Source of the DNA: Brachynemurus nebulosus
Taxonomy: Eukaryota; Arthropoda; Insecta; Neuroptera; Myrmeleontidae
Reading direction: 5' to 3'
NCBI GenBank assembly: GCA_035578155.1
Contig: JAPWDM010000007.1
Span: forward strand, 33,020,413-33,084,412
Length of the DNA: 64,000 nucleotides
Part shown: piece by piece, positions 1 to 11,620 of the stretch
Numbering within the stretch: the first letter of the stretch is position 1
How the letters are laid out: every line of letters starts with the position of its first letter
The notes under the pieces: model-generated
The model's database searches: none
Seen by the model: only the letters and a program-made list of their open reading frames with translations
Told to the model about the DNA's origin: nothing
Made by a program: the position numbers and the translations under genes

Positions 1-475
1 CATTATTGACATTATGTACGAGTACATATTATGATGGTAATATTACATATGTACAATGTAAAACTTCCAAATATGTAAGATATTTTTCCGTGTACATTTC
101 AACAATCACCCAATCAGCCAATCAATCAATTAATTATCGATTTTTAATCAAAATTTATTTTTGTACTCATTTATAAAAAAATTTTATTTAAATAAATACT
201 ATTTTTTTTTTTTGTACATTTTCTTTTTTTTGTGGACAACCCTTGAATTTTTCCCCATATGAATGTCAACTTGCAAGGTCGGGTGTCATTGTTTGAATTT
301 TTTCCATAGTTATAACGGTGCTACTATAGTACACCGTCTACCGAATTATGCTCACGCTTATGATCCCATTTATTTGGTTCATTTGGCTCGGGTGCGTGGG
401 TTCGCCATACCCAAAAGTGTCTCACATTAATAGCTGAGAAACTTCCCTGCGCAAAATTATTTTAAATTTTAAAAT
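1..475. other. AT-rich sequence, no gene seen
   Basis: No open frame with family similarity, no RNA gene and no clear inverted-repeat ends were seen. Poly-T runs occur near 205-230. Confidence 0.5.
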
Positions 476-955
476 ATGGTGGCGACGCCGAGAAATAGAG
501 TATAGAATGTAAACAAATTTACGGGAAAAACGTATTTGTTGGTATAATGGTGGTGGCGCCGGGGAATAGTAAATGGACAGGTTGTCCGATCTTTAATTTT
601 ATTGACATGGTGGTGACGCCGATGAGTTTACAGTAGGGAGACAATACCAACCGTGTTTGTATATTTAGATTTTGTTTATTGGTGGTGGCGACGCTGGACA
701 CAGTTTACAGAATATCAACAAATTTAACAGGAAATGCATATATCGCGTTTTTCACGTTTTCATGAATCTGTCCAATTTTTATTTTATTTTAATGGACAGG
801 TGGAGGCGCCGGGAATAGATTACTAAATGTTTACAAACTTACGAGAAAATATACCTACGGCGTTTTTCACGTTTTTAATGTATTTGCTTAATTTTTAATT
901 GTGTTATTACGGCATTAGCGCCAGTGAATCGTTTACAGAATGTAGACAAACTTAA
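476..955. repeat. Degenerate tandem repeat with GGTGGCGACGCCG core
   Basis: A G/C-rich core close to GGTGGCGACGCCG followed by GGGAATAG recurs at about 478, 546, 608, 681, 798 and 908. The cores are separated by 60-120 bp of AT-rich spacer that repeatedly contains a block like TTTACAGAATGTAAACAAA. Units are diverged in length and sequence, as in an old satellite. Two isolated cores occur further on, near 3546 and 3885. No coding potential was recognised. Confidence 0.6.
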
Positions 956-965
956 CAAGAAAATA

Positions 966-1426
966 CCGTGTGAGTTTTTTTAGAGTTGCCATTTTTATTA
1001 GAGCCAAACCATTGATTTTATCGAAAAATTGTTCAAATAAAAGTTGTAGATATCGACGGGGGCAACCGATTGCTTTAATCAGGAGCTTTATAGCTCTTAT
1101 GGTTTTCGAGCTATCATACAAACTTATAGATTTTTAAATAAGACTATGTATTAATTTTTCGATAAAACCGATCTAGTGCATTAATTAACAACATAAATGA
1201 GGAAAACAAATTTTTTTACCCAAGTTTGATTCTTGAATTTTTCTTTAATTTATCTATTAGGTGGTAAAAATATGCATATGTACTTGAGGCTACTTCAACC
1301 GATAGCACGATAGTGTTTTTCTTGGTTACATTTCCATTACATCCAAGAAAAGAACCTTTTCCAGTACCATTTCTATCATAAAAATTTGGCTGTAATAAAA
1401 TGGCAACTCTCAAAAAACTCACATGA
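966..1426 (-). mobile_element. TA-target MITE, family B, copy 1
   Basis: A 461-bp element with terminal inverted repeats of about 27 bp. The left end begins CCGTGTGAGTTTTTTTAGAG and the complement of the right end begins TCATGTGAGTTTTTTGAGAG. TA dinucleotides lie at 964-965 and 1427-1428. A second copy of almost the same length is at 10605-11066 in the opposite internal orientation. It has no open frame, so it is a non-autonomous element, probably mobilised by a Tc1/mariner-type transposase (inference from the TA target). Confidence 0.85.
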
Positions 1427-1428
1427 TA

Positions 1429-2232
1429 TATAGGGTGTTTCATGTTTAAGAAAATTAAATAAGCCGTAAAAAAATTTTATACTTCTCTAGACCACTGAGA
1501 CATGTATTCGTCATTCAGTGTTTTTCCGGACCGTGGTGAAAATATGTCAAGTGTATGTCGGACCACGCGCAAATTAAAGTTCCGTATATTTCATTTTTGG
1601 TAAATAGCCTTGCAACAAAAGTACAAGAAAGATTTTGTAGAGATGCCCTTTATAAATTACGTGCGTAAACAAAGGGGAGGGAGAGGGGGGGGGGTAGTTG
1701 GCCTTGCGTGATGAAGCGTAACGAGACGGATAGGGATCCGAGTAAACGTGACGTCACGTTTGAAAAAACTTATTTTATAGTTGACGTCCAAAAAGATTAG
1801 TCGGCGAGCAAAAAAAAATTCAATTCCTTTCCATAAAATTTTATTGTTGGTGAGGACAAAAAAACATTTCTTGTTGAATCAATCCTTTGGGAGGGGGAGG
1901 GGGTCCAAATTTTGTGACGTAATATTAGATGGTGGGTCGACAAAGGGTGATGCAGCAGCATGACGGGGGTGAAGGGAAGGGCTTAAAACGACCAAATTTT
2001 GCGTGACATAAATTTATGTATGGTCCCTTAGATACAAACTTGAATTGTTATATTGACCAGATCGAAAAAAGTAGTTTCGAGAAAAATATGTTTAAAGTTT
2101 TGTGTAAAGTCTAAGTCTACGTTGCCGGAAGATTAAAACCAAACTAAACACTGAGCTTAACTAAATATTAACTGACAGATGTAGATAGTCGAAGTAATCA
2201 GATTTTTCAAAGTTTAAGGCCCGATTTACATT
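1429..2232. repeat. G-rich degenerate repeat units, no gene
   Basis: Three loosely similar units are visible, each a G-run followed by a TGCGTGACGTAA-like stretch, near 1675-1720, 1890-1925 and 1970-2010. The G-tract at about 1676-1696 could form a quadruplex-like structure. A short frame across 1781-1963 reads through this repeat and resembles no protein. I cannot assign the repeat to a named family. Confidence 0.4.
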
Positions 2233-3142
2233 AACGCTCCGCTCTCGGTACACTCACACTCCACTCTCGCTCCGATATAATCTTGTTGTGTTCACATAAC
2301 AGTGCTGATATCGTGCTGGTACTTATTTGTTCTCTATTCATGTTATAATGGCACTCTAGGTACGCTCCCAGTTCGGTCTCAGTTCGATACAAATATTTTT
2401 TCATAACAACTGAATGAAAGTGGAGTGGAGTAGAGATGAGAATAATTAATCGATTGGTCGATTTAGTCGACTAATTTTGTTTACATTTTGTCATATTTTA
2501 GTCGACTATTTTACCTTTGATTAAATGATTAAAATGATTAATTTTTTTTTTAAATGACTAAAAACGACTAATTTAACAATTTTTCTGTATTATTTATTGG
2601 ACTTCAAAAAATGAAAACTAAAAAATTATCTATTTGTATGATTTTTCACTTTTATGTGATTAATATATTGCGATATTTCATATCTTTCTTTTTCTTAAAA
2701 GAAAAAAAATTAAAAGTCCATAATTAAATTCGAAAGAAAACCTCGTTTTTGAAAGAGTTACATAGGTTACCTTATTCATGAATTCGACGAAAAATTTAGT
2801 CGATTAGTCGACTACTCTGTGTTCGATATTTTCGACTAATGACTAATTTTATCTGAAAAATAATTTTAGTCGATTAATCGACTAACTGCTTCTCGGTCCG
2901 ACATTACTAGAGTGGAATGAAATCAAAAAAGTGTTTACACTACAGGTACAAACCATAACAAGTCTGCTATCGCTCCGATAAAATATTACGTGAGTGGTAT
3001 TGAAATGGCATTGGACCGGGAGCGAACCGTGACGGGAACGGACCGATATCAGAACGATGATGTGAATACACTCATTGTTTATTGTGTAAGAATATTTTAT
3101 CGAATCGGGAGCGTAATGATATCGTACCGAGAGCGGAGCGTT
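2233..3142. mobile_element. Inverted-repeat element D, interrupted by a nested hAT-like MITE
   Basis: The ends are inverted copies of each other: the left begins AACGCTCCGCTCTCGGTAC and the right ends with its complement. Related motifs (CGCTCC, CGGGAGCG) recur inside both arms. The interior is interrupted by a separate element with its own 8-bp duplication at 2431-2909. Without that insert D is about 420 bp. No coding capacity is seen and the target duplication is unclear. Confidence 0.75.
2431..2909 (+). mobile_element. hAT-like MITE, family C, copy 1
   Basis: A 479-bp element whose arms are rich in TTAGTCGACTAA and TCGATTAATCGA palindromes. It is flanked by 8-bp duplications GAGTGGAG (2423-2430) and GAGTGGAA (2910-2917), 7 of 8 matching. 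TAG..CTA ends and an 8-bp target are typical of hAT elements. A second full copy is at 22818-23306 in reverse orientation and a partial third follows it. It is nested inside element D. Confidence 0.85.
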
Positions 3143-4670
3143 TAAAAAATATGCAAAATATTTTATCGAATTTACTTAAACGTAATACACGCTGTATACA
3201 ACAGGGACTGGACAGTAATAGCAATAAATTACTTAACACATTTTAATGTTCATTGTCAGTTTTATAACTTTCCAAGAACTTGTAATAAAACCGATTAAAA
3301 TTACTTTAAAATAGAAATTATTAACAATTATTGGTCATGTTGTCAGGTATATGGGCATTTTTGTTTGCAAAATTTTTTTTATTTTTCGAATTATGCAAAA
3401 TAAAATTTGATTAAATGTATTCAATAAAATTTATTGTAAAAACATTTCAGTATCCAACGTCATTAATACATTGGCGTCCCTTTTTTTTTTGATAAAATTA
3501 ATACACTGTCTGTTACCAATTAGTTAATATTAATTATATTTATGGTCGGCGTCGCTGTCATAGTACGTAAATGTGGCGCCAACTTTCAAATTTCAAATGT
3601 CCTTTTCAATTAGTGAAAATATTAAGTTTGTAAACTATATGTAACTATAATATGTATTATTAAATTGCAGTGATCTAATATTAATCATAGAATTTCAGGT
3701 ATTTGAAAGAATTAGTTCCTGTCTAGTAGTATAGGGTGTCACAGAACATTTCAACCAATGAATTTTTTGTACGTGTAGAAATTGATACTTTTAAATTAAA
3801 CAAATGTGTATTAATTTCAGTTTTCATCAGTAAAAATTGTAAAGAAATTTGTAAATGTATCACTCACTAATACATATGGTGGAAGTGGCGACGCTGGGAA
3901 ATTTACGTATCTTTCAGAAGTTTCAGCTCATTTTCAGGTTACCGATCCGGATAACTATTCTCTTCCCGTCACTGAAACCGGTTTTGGTGAAATAATTTGA
4001 ATAAAAATGATTTCACAGCGCCTCACCATTAAGGATTTTCGTATATGACCCTCTGTTTGATTTTTTCTTTTCTTTCACTTATTTTCGGCGACCATTTTTC
4101 TTGATTAGCAGCCATTTCTCTAACAATAAGCAGAGAACGATATTCGAATATTCCAACCAAATTGTAGCGATTTCTCTCGAATTGCCGTTATAGCCGAAAT
4201 CTAATGTAGAAATTCCAAATATTAATGATCCACCTGAAGGCTTAAACCTGAAGGCTGTTCTAATCTAGAGTCGCAAATTTTACCCATTTTTGAGACCAAA
4301 TTGAAAAAAAAATTACTATCCATTTTCTCAAAAAAAATTTGAATAACTACAATTTTTAGCCCTTTTGTAAATTCGAAACAAAAATCATGCACAGTGTCTT
4401 GATAATGACTAATGTCGTTATAGTCGAAACCAAAGAGAGGACAAAAGTTTGTAAAATGGCGGTTGTCTGAAAAAAACAAAAAACAAAAATCGGTTTCTTT
4501 AAATTTTGAATTTGAATTTTACAACGTTTGTACGATAAAGAAATATCTATTGAGGGTTCATACAAAATTTGAAGCCAATCAATTCGATAAAACTCAAGAT
4601 TTTATGTTGATTAACTCGAAAACCGTAGTTTCGAGAAAAACGCGTTTAAAATAGCTATATACAGCTGAAC
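3143..4670. other. AT-rich sequence, no gene seen
   Basis: No gene recognised. Isolated GCCGACG-type cores like those of the tandem repeat at 476-955 occur near 3546 and 3885. Overlapping frames at 4222-4654 on both strands have low-complexity compositions and no family similarity. Confidence 0.45.
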
Positions 4671-4770
4671 CGTTTTTTATACGGTGGATAGGGACCGCGT
4701 AAAAAAAATCGCACAAAAAAATATATTCAAAAATATCATAAATAGCTATAAAAAGATGAGTTCGGTCCAG

Positions 4771-5181
4771 ATTGTAAAAAAAAAACTTTTTTTATGCGAT
4801 GGATCGGGACCGCATAAAAAAAGTTTCATCGAAAATACATAACTCAAAACGCTCAAAACCTCACAATTTTAATAGAAGTTGCTTTTCTAAACAAGATAAA
4901 GCCTTAATTTACACGTAGGAACATTTTATTTCATTTTTATAATGTTATGAAAATTTTGAAAAATACATCTGTAAAAAAATTAAATGATGCAATAACTTAT
5001 GTTCTTATACAATGTATTGATTAAATGCTTAAAAGCCGTTAAAAAGTATTTTTATCAAAGAAAGTTACTATAGTAATTTAGTAAATGTTTAGGTTTCTTA
5101 CTGTCTCTTGATTTTGATTCATATTATGCATTTTAATGGCCAGTTTTTACAAACCGCACAAAGAAAGACCGCATAAAAAAT
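4771..5181 (+). repeat. Dispersed repeat F, copy 1
   Basis: About 410 bp similar along its length to 38540-38922. The shared start is a poly-A/poly-T block followed by TTTATGCGGTGGAT..GGGACCGCATAAA. The end repeats the GACCGCATAAAAA motif in the complementary sense, suggesting short inverted ends. A further partial start lies near 4672 and a fragment near 6980. No coding sequence. Confidence 0.65.
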
Positions 5182-5686
5182 GGTTTAGCTGTACTGAATT
5201 CCAATTCATTCTAGTGCGATGTAATTTTTCTGCCTTTAAAGTGTCTAAACTTTACGAATACACACTGAACAAAAATTTGGAACATCCTGTATCTGCTGTT
5301 TATCTACTACAGTACACACAGTACATGGTTGTAATTGCATTTAATTTTCTTTGATTGAAGCTTAAGAGAATGGCATGCAAACATGTTAAATAAATTTTGC
5401 TATGGCAACGACACTTAAAACATACGCCCGATATTATAACTATTACCTGTTTATTATAATTGTTTAGACTTAAACAGTTCAAACTAACGCTAAAAATGAT
5501 AAAAACAAATACACCATCAATACTATTACAATGTAAATAAATAGAGTGATTATAAAGTTTATTTACACAATTAAAATAGAGTACATTGTACGGATTGATA
5601 TTGTCATAAAAATCAGTTAACGGTTTTATAAAGAATTGTATTTTAATTTTTAATTAGGTACTAAATAAAAATTTTATAGTTTAGAT
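5182..5686. other. AT-rich sequence, nothing recognised
   Basis: No gene, RNA or repeat boundary could be supported here. Confidence 0.4.
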
Positions 5687-6178
5687 CAGTGGTTGTCAAT
5701 CATTTTTTGTCAATAAAACATTATGAAAATTACAGTAGGACTCGTCAAAATTTGCTGTAGGTATTATAAAACAATATCAAAAAACAACTTCAAAAAGCGT
5801 AAGATTCTAGGCATTCCTTAAAATATATTGCTCAAAGAGCAAGGGCCCCATTGAGTCTCCCTGCAGTACACCTTCTGTTTATGTACGCTTATTGACTACC
5901 ATCAGCATTACACGTAGATGACTGTTGTTTTTGATTGCAAACGTAAAAAACGTCGGCTTTTTTAAGAGGAAATATGAAATTTATTTCGAATTTTCCGGGT
6001 TCAAATTCGATGCTTAAACTGTATTTAAGTAATTTTATAATTAAATAATAGTGAGATTTAACGTCCCATAAACTGAGGACAACCAGTGCCTGAGCACACT
6101 TAACTTTAATTTTGTAATTTATCTTTTATTTTTCTGCGTATCCTTAGGGGTACGCCTACCCTAAATTGAAAATCACTG
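5687..6178. mobile_element. Possible hAT-like element with CAGTGGTT ends
   Basis: The left end begins CAGTGGTTGTCAAT and the complement of the right end begins CAGTGATTTTCAAT, the usual hAT start. The flanking octamers (GTTTAGAT and GCCTAGGT) match at only 5 of 8 positions, so the insertion would be old. Non-coding, 492 bp. Confidence 0.5.
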
Positions 6179-6985
6179 GCCTAGGTGATAATTAAAAACA
6201 ATTAGTCAATACCACCTTTCTTGAATATAAAATTTATTGCTTAATGATTACTCGTATAAAACGCGACATCTTGCACGTATTCATGTAACTGAAAATCAAG
6301 AAAATGTTGAAGAAAAAACCCTATATGAAACGCCGGGGATCATATGAAGAAAATATCAAAATTGTTAAAAATATCTCATTTAATTTCTGATTTTCCACAA
6401 GACAATAACTACCTAAAACCTTTTTTAGTTTATTTGTTCAGCGCCTTCGCCATCCGGTTTTTAAAGACAATATATTTCAGGATATTTTCATGCCGACTCA
6501 AAATATTGATGTACGCTTGGAATATATTTTTTATTGAATTATTGACCAACACCTCCACCAAAATGTACCAAGCTTTATGTAACTAAGGTTTGGAAATTTG
6601 AAAAAATAATTTGTTTAAACTTTTCGACTTATCTCCATAACAGGATTCTTTTCAGCTAATTGAATGGGAAAAATTCCAAAAATTCAAAAATAGTTGCAAT
6701 GTTACAAAATGCTTAAAATAAATTCAGGTACTTTGAAAATGAGGGTTGTGACGAAAGAAATGATGAAAACCAATTGAAACTAACAAAACCGAAGCGATTT
6801 AAAAATAAAAAAAATTCCGTTAAATTTTCATGCTGACTAGGAAAAGCCTGCTGTTGAGAAAAATGCAACACAAGTAGAATGGTAAATTTTGTTATATTTC
6901 AGTAAAAATGATGCGGAAAATCTAAAATTTTGTATAGTAAACTGGTAAATCTGTTTAAACATACAGGAAAAACTGTTTTTATGCG
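6179..6985. other. AT-rich sequence, nothing recognised
   Basis: A frame at 6344-6586 has no family similarity. No repeat boundaries are clear. Confidence 0.4.
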
Positions 6986-6999
6986 GTCTTTTTTTGTCT

Positions 7000-7345
7000 C
7001 GAAGTGAACCTATAATGAAAAAGAAAAATAAGAATACCCCTGCATAACATAGTGAATTTCCGTTTATAAAAATTAGTTTTTCTCGGAAACTAGTTGACAT
7101 AGAATAATAGTTTAAACACCTTTTTTATGTAATTTTTTCCTCTCTTTTAAATGGTGTAAAAAAATTCGCAAAAATTTTTGAATAAGTGGAAATTTTCGCA
7201 GAAAACTAATTTTTTGCAAGAACAAAAACCATGTTCCTAGCATTCAATGTGTCTGGCTGAAGAACTCATCCAAGGGTTTGAGACTTCCAATGTTTTCACC
7301 AAATTTCGTAGATATTGGATACTTCGTTCGGGAGTTATCGCGCGG

Positions 7346-7418
<73 letters not shown>

Positions 7419-7541
7419 TGAATATTATTTTCGGTTTCTAGGGACCTCAAGACAAATTTTTGTCATAGTTCCGGGCTCAAGTCGCGTCATGACAGTGGCT
7501 GTAATAGCTGAATTCCATTCCAGTAAAAAATTTGAACATTA
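7000..7541 (+). repeat. TA-microsatellite-bearing repeat A, copy 1
   Basis: One half shares sequence with 11108-11460, 19411-19748 and 50790-51120 and contains the block CGTTCGGGAGTTATCGCG. The other half shares sequence with 10389-10525, 48240-48360 and 50600-50740. A perfect (TA)n tract at about 7356-7416 joins the halves. The layout, body plus internal simple repeat, looks like an old retroposon remnant; the family is not certain. Frames rich in Tyr-Ile are just the microsatellite. Confidence 0.7.
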
Positions 7542-8679
7542 ATTTGTGAGAAAATCACTTATTGACTATTTTTAAAGCATTTAATCAATAGATTGCATCA
7601 TTCAGTTTCTTTTTCTTTACATATGTATGTATTGCAATATCTGAAATGAAGAAAAAAGATTTTTTAGTGAGTTCCGACAATAATTTGATATATCAAAGAG
7701 TTAACCGTATACGATAAACGCAAGTATCTAATTCATGATATAAAATCGATGCGGTATAATATACCCCACTACAATTGTCATGTAACATTCACCCATCACT
7801 CCGACCACGGGTTAGTATCCGAAAAATTTGTTCGATGTACATATTCAAGTAAATAAACAGCTGATTATGATCGTTTGTTTTTCATAACACGTTTCAATTT
7901 ATTGATTTTAATATCGATCGTAAAATGTGTTTTATTTGACGATTTAATTGCTAATTGTTCTATTGTATTTTTTTTTTTTATTTTGTAAATTTATGAATGA
8001 ACCAACAACTGTACGTCATCATCATCACTCATCATATGCAAGTTTTGTGACACAATGATGTTCGCGTCATTTGAACGTTAATGTAACCGATTTATTTATT
8101 ATTGATTTTTAGCTAATTTCTAATTCACATGTTTATATAAGGAAATTATACATAATATCTATTTTAATAAATACTTTATATACACCTATGCTGTACGACT
8201 ACTTGGGTGGTCTTCGACCAATAAAATACCCCACACACGCGGAATAAGCGGACCTCCCAAGTCGTTTCATTTTTTTGATGTCTACTATATAAAAAAAAAA
8301 TGTTTCAAACTATACAATGTACTATGTAAGATGTATGTATATTGGTGCCTATAATAGTACTTAGTGGCTAAGCTTAGGCAATCATTGCTGCCAGTACGGC
8401 TTTAAGTAGTAAAAATTAAATATTCAACAAAGTATTTAGAATTTTTTTTCGGGGAAGGAAAATGATGAATCGATAATTATCAATTAAATAAGTTGAAACG
8501 ATATTCCATTTTTTTTTCTAAAATGGTTGATAAATTAATTACAGTAGTTGTCCGATTATCCGTTCTATCGGTAAAAGTACCGTAAAGTGGAATGTATTGG
8601 AACTGGGAGGTGACTGGGAACAAAATTAATCGTAAGATCAGTTAATATTACCGAAATTTCTTATTTAAATTTGAATAAA
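7542..8679. other. Intergenic AT-rich sequence
   Basis: No gene recognised. An imperfect hairpin near 8195-8270 pairs a CGACT..TTGGG segment with CCCAAGTCG. Its meaning is unknown. Confidence 0.4.
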
Positions 8680-9715
8680 AACGGAACGTTAACGAAACCT
8701 CTCTAGACATTTATTTAATTCAACACCAATAATACGAGCCTATACCGTAAAACCGTCTAGACCCGGACACTGCACCAATATTCAAAGTAAATAATTTCTA
8801 CATTAACCTGCAACAATAGACATTTGTTCTTGACGTCATTAGAGAGAGAAAAACATCCTCTGAACAGCTGTACCAATAAATACTACGGATTTCAATTTTT
8901 ACTATCTCATTTTACAGGATTACTATCCTCCAGTTTTTCAAAGAAATAAAATGTGTGTCTAACTTAAACATGTAATTTTCGTCATAATTGTCATATTGTT
9001 TTAATTTTGATACGTATGTGTTCAGAATTTTATCGCGTATCATTTAATGATGTTTGAAGTTATATTCGATGTATATATAAAAAAATACATGCTATATACA
9101 TATATCCGTTTAGACCCGGACATATCAGTTTATTACACTATGGCCGCGATTCGCACTGGTTGTAGTTTCCACTATCCATACGTTATATTCCCGCCAGAAT
9201 TACGCGGGTTATGCCTCCTTCTGGTGTCATATCGCATATTTACTTCATAGAGAGGCATACTATGAATTGACCCCTCTCCCTTCCCACAAAATGTTTTGAA
9301 GCCTTTGACAGGTTCAAAGACGTTAGACGGTATAAAACACTGTCCTAACCCCGACGGGAGAGATTAGTTTGCATGTTATTACATTATTTAAGTAAGTGTC
9401 CGGGTCAAGACCGATTTAGGGTATAGACCCGGACACTTACTAATTATTTTTTATTTTTTTATTTTTACTTATAATGAAACAAATGGGTCAGGGATATAAC
9501 AAATAATATACCCTGTTTCGAATGGTTATACTTTTATTGGTGATATCTATGACGGAAACATGTATAAACATAAAATTAATCAAAAAAATGTAAAAAGTGT
9601 CCGGGTCTAGACGGTTTTACGGTACCGAAAAAAAAATTAACGGCCCCAATTTTGAAAAAAATGGTTTCAAAGTTTTGTAATTTTAACACGGGCGCTTATA
9701 GGAAAACTATTTTTT
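8680..9715 (+). repeat. Dispersed repeat K, copy 1, split by element L
   Basis: The sequence from 8680 to 8744 and from 9623 to about 9715 reads continuously like the copies at 48605-48765 (+) and 62815-62945 (-). The shared signature is a TCTCTAGATATTTATTTAA-like block, then AATACGAGCCTAT, then TCAAAGTTTTGTAATTTTAA. Element L interrupts it after CCTATA. Non-coding. Confidence 0.7.
8745..9622. mobile_element. TA-target inverted-repeat element L
   Basis: An 878-bp element with near-perfect inverted ends of about 26 bp beginning CCGTAAAACCGTCTAGACCC. It is flanked by TA at 8743-8744 and 9623-9624. The same end motif (GACCCGGACA) recurs inside at about 9110-9119. It also forms an internal palindrome near 9391-9441, where GTGTCCGGGTC faces GACCCGGACAC. 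The small frame at 9047-9250 has no family similarity. Non-autonomous, probably Tc1/mariner-type by its target. Confidence 0.85.
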
Positions 9716-10371
9716 TTTAATCAAATGAAAACGTGTCAAAGGAAAATTTACTTGATCTATTGATTGTTCACTGTACGCAACCCTAATTGTGCGAGCGCGA
9801 CTCGCTCTTGACCAATTTTTTTGTATCTATTGTGGATCCAAAAATTACAGACAGTAGATTAACCGAATTACTAACAAATATTTTTTGAAATTCGTACAAA
9901 TTGCAAATATTAAAAGTCAAGTAAATCGTATACAAGTCACATACTACAACATGTATACATACTTATTGCCACTACTGCACGTAATGTATGTATGTATATA
10001 ATGTAAATCAGAGATTTATTTAACTGATTAATAAAAATTAATTGTGATGCTTAATTTAAATGTAATTGAACATTAAATTTGATACTGATTGCAATCCATG
10101 TAATGGGGCAATATTATACGTTTTTTAATGCCCGACCAATTCAGCCCGATAATTAAATTATTCTACAATGAAATCGAATAGGTACACGATATATGGTACG
10201 GAGATAATTTGAAGTCACTGCACTTGGAAATATTTTTTTTTGCATTATTTATTTTTATGGGCAAATTAATAATATGAATCAAGAATTGAAAAAAGTCATA
10301 AAATGGGTCTGGGCTAAAGAAGTTTTACTTTAACTAAATTTAATAGTTTTTTACAAAATATTTCACTAATT
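9716..10371. other. Intergenic AT-rich sequence
   Basis: No gene or clear repeat boundaries. A fragment near 10372 resembles the end motif of the TTAA element at 52608. Confidence 0.4.
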
Positions 10372-10388
10372 TAAAGTACCATCACAGT

Positions 10389-10521
10389 GTAGAATTTTTT
10401 TTAGCGAATTTCCAGAATGGAATTCAGCTATTACAGCCACTGTCATGACGCGACTTGAGCCGGGGACTATGGCAGAAATTTGTTTTGAGGTCCCTAGAAA
10501 CCGAAAATAATATTCACTAAA

Positions 10522-10606
<85 letters not shown>

Positions 10607-11065
10607 ACGTGAGTTTTTTGAGAGTTGCCATTTCTATTACAACATTACAACCAAATTTTTATGATAGAAATGGTAATGGAAAAGGTTCTTTTCTTGGATG
10701 TAATGGAAATGTAACCAAGAAAAACACTATCGGTTGAAGTAGCCTCAAGTACATATGCATATTTTTACCGCCTAACTAATAAATTAGAGAAAAATTAAAA
10801 AATTAAACTTGGGTAAAAAATTTTTTTTTGCTCATTTATGTTGTTAATTAATGCATTAGATTAGTTTTATCGAAAAATTAATATATAGTCTCATTTAAAA
10901 ATCTATAAGTTTGTATCATAGCTCGAAAACCATAAGAGCTATAAAGCTCCTGACTATAGCAATTGGTTGCCCCCGTTGATATCTACAACTCTTATTTGAA
11001 CAATTTTTCGATTAAATCAGTGGTTTGGCTGTAATAAAAATGGCAACTCTCGAAAAACTCACACA

Positions 11066-11111
<46 letters not shown>

Positions 11112-11460
11112 GCGCGATAACTCTCGAACGAAATGTCTTACGCTTATGAAATTTGGTAAAAATATTGAAAGTCCCAAACCGTTAGACGAGTTCGTTAACC
11201 AGACATGTCCGATGCCCGGAACATGGGTTTTTTTGGCAATTTTTGTGAAAATAATTAGTTTTTTGCCAAAATGTCCCGTTATTCAAAAATTTTTGTGAAA
11301 TTTCTTTACACCATTGGAAAGAGGATAAAAAATCACATAAAAAAGGTCTATAAACTATTATTCTATGTCAAGAAAAACTAACTTTTATAGAAGGAAATTC
11401 ACTATGTTATGCAGGATACTGCGACAGGGGTATTTTTGTCTTATCTTAAAGTACATACAG
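10389..11460 (-). repeat. Repeat A, copy 2, with TA tract split by a MITE
   Basis: The left half (10389-10525) and right half (11108-11460) match the two halves of repeat A at 7000-7541 in reverse orientation. The internal (TA)n tract is interrupted: TA runs at about 10526-10604 and resumes at 11067-11107. The family B MITE sits between. Confidence 0.75.
10605..11066 (+). mobile_element. TA-target MITE, family B, copy 2, inside a (TA)n tract
   Basis: A 462-bp copy of the element at 966-1426 with inverted ends CCACGTGAGTTTTTTGAGAG and CTGTGTGAGTTTTTCGAGAG. It is inserted within the TA microsatellite of repeat A, so TA lies on both sides. The near-equal length and clear similarity of the two copies show that both are complete. 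Confidence 0.88.
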
Positions 11461-11620
11461 TTATGCATGTTCTGACAAAATTTCAAATTGAAATTCGAAT
11501 TATGTATTACGGTCGCTAGGACCACGGATCAATGGATTTAGTCTAAATACAAAACTGTGTGGATCGATTGGCGCCTTTTGGCGGGATGTTATATCACTTT
11601 ACATTCAGTCTTTCCACAAC

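Noticed and set aside
1676..1696. G-rich tract considered as a regulatory quadruplex
   Set aside because: It lies in degenerate repeat sequence far from any recognised gene, so function cannot be supported.
7247..7542. Open frames with long Tyr-Ile runs, also at 10366-10608, 10992-11177 and 19465-19906
   Set aside because: They are translations of (TA)n microsatellites within repeat A, not proteins.
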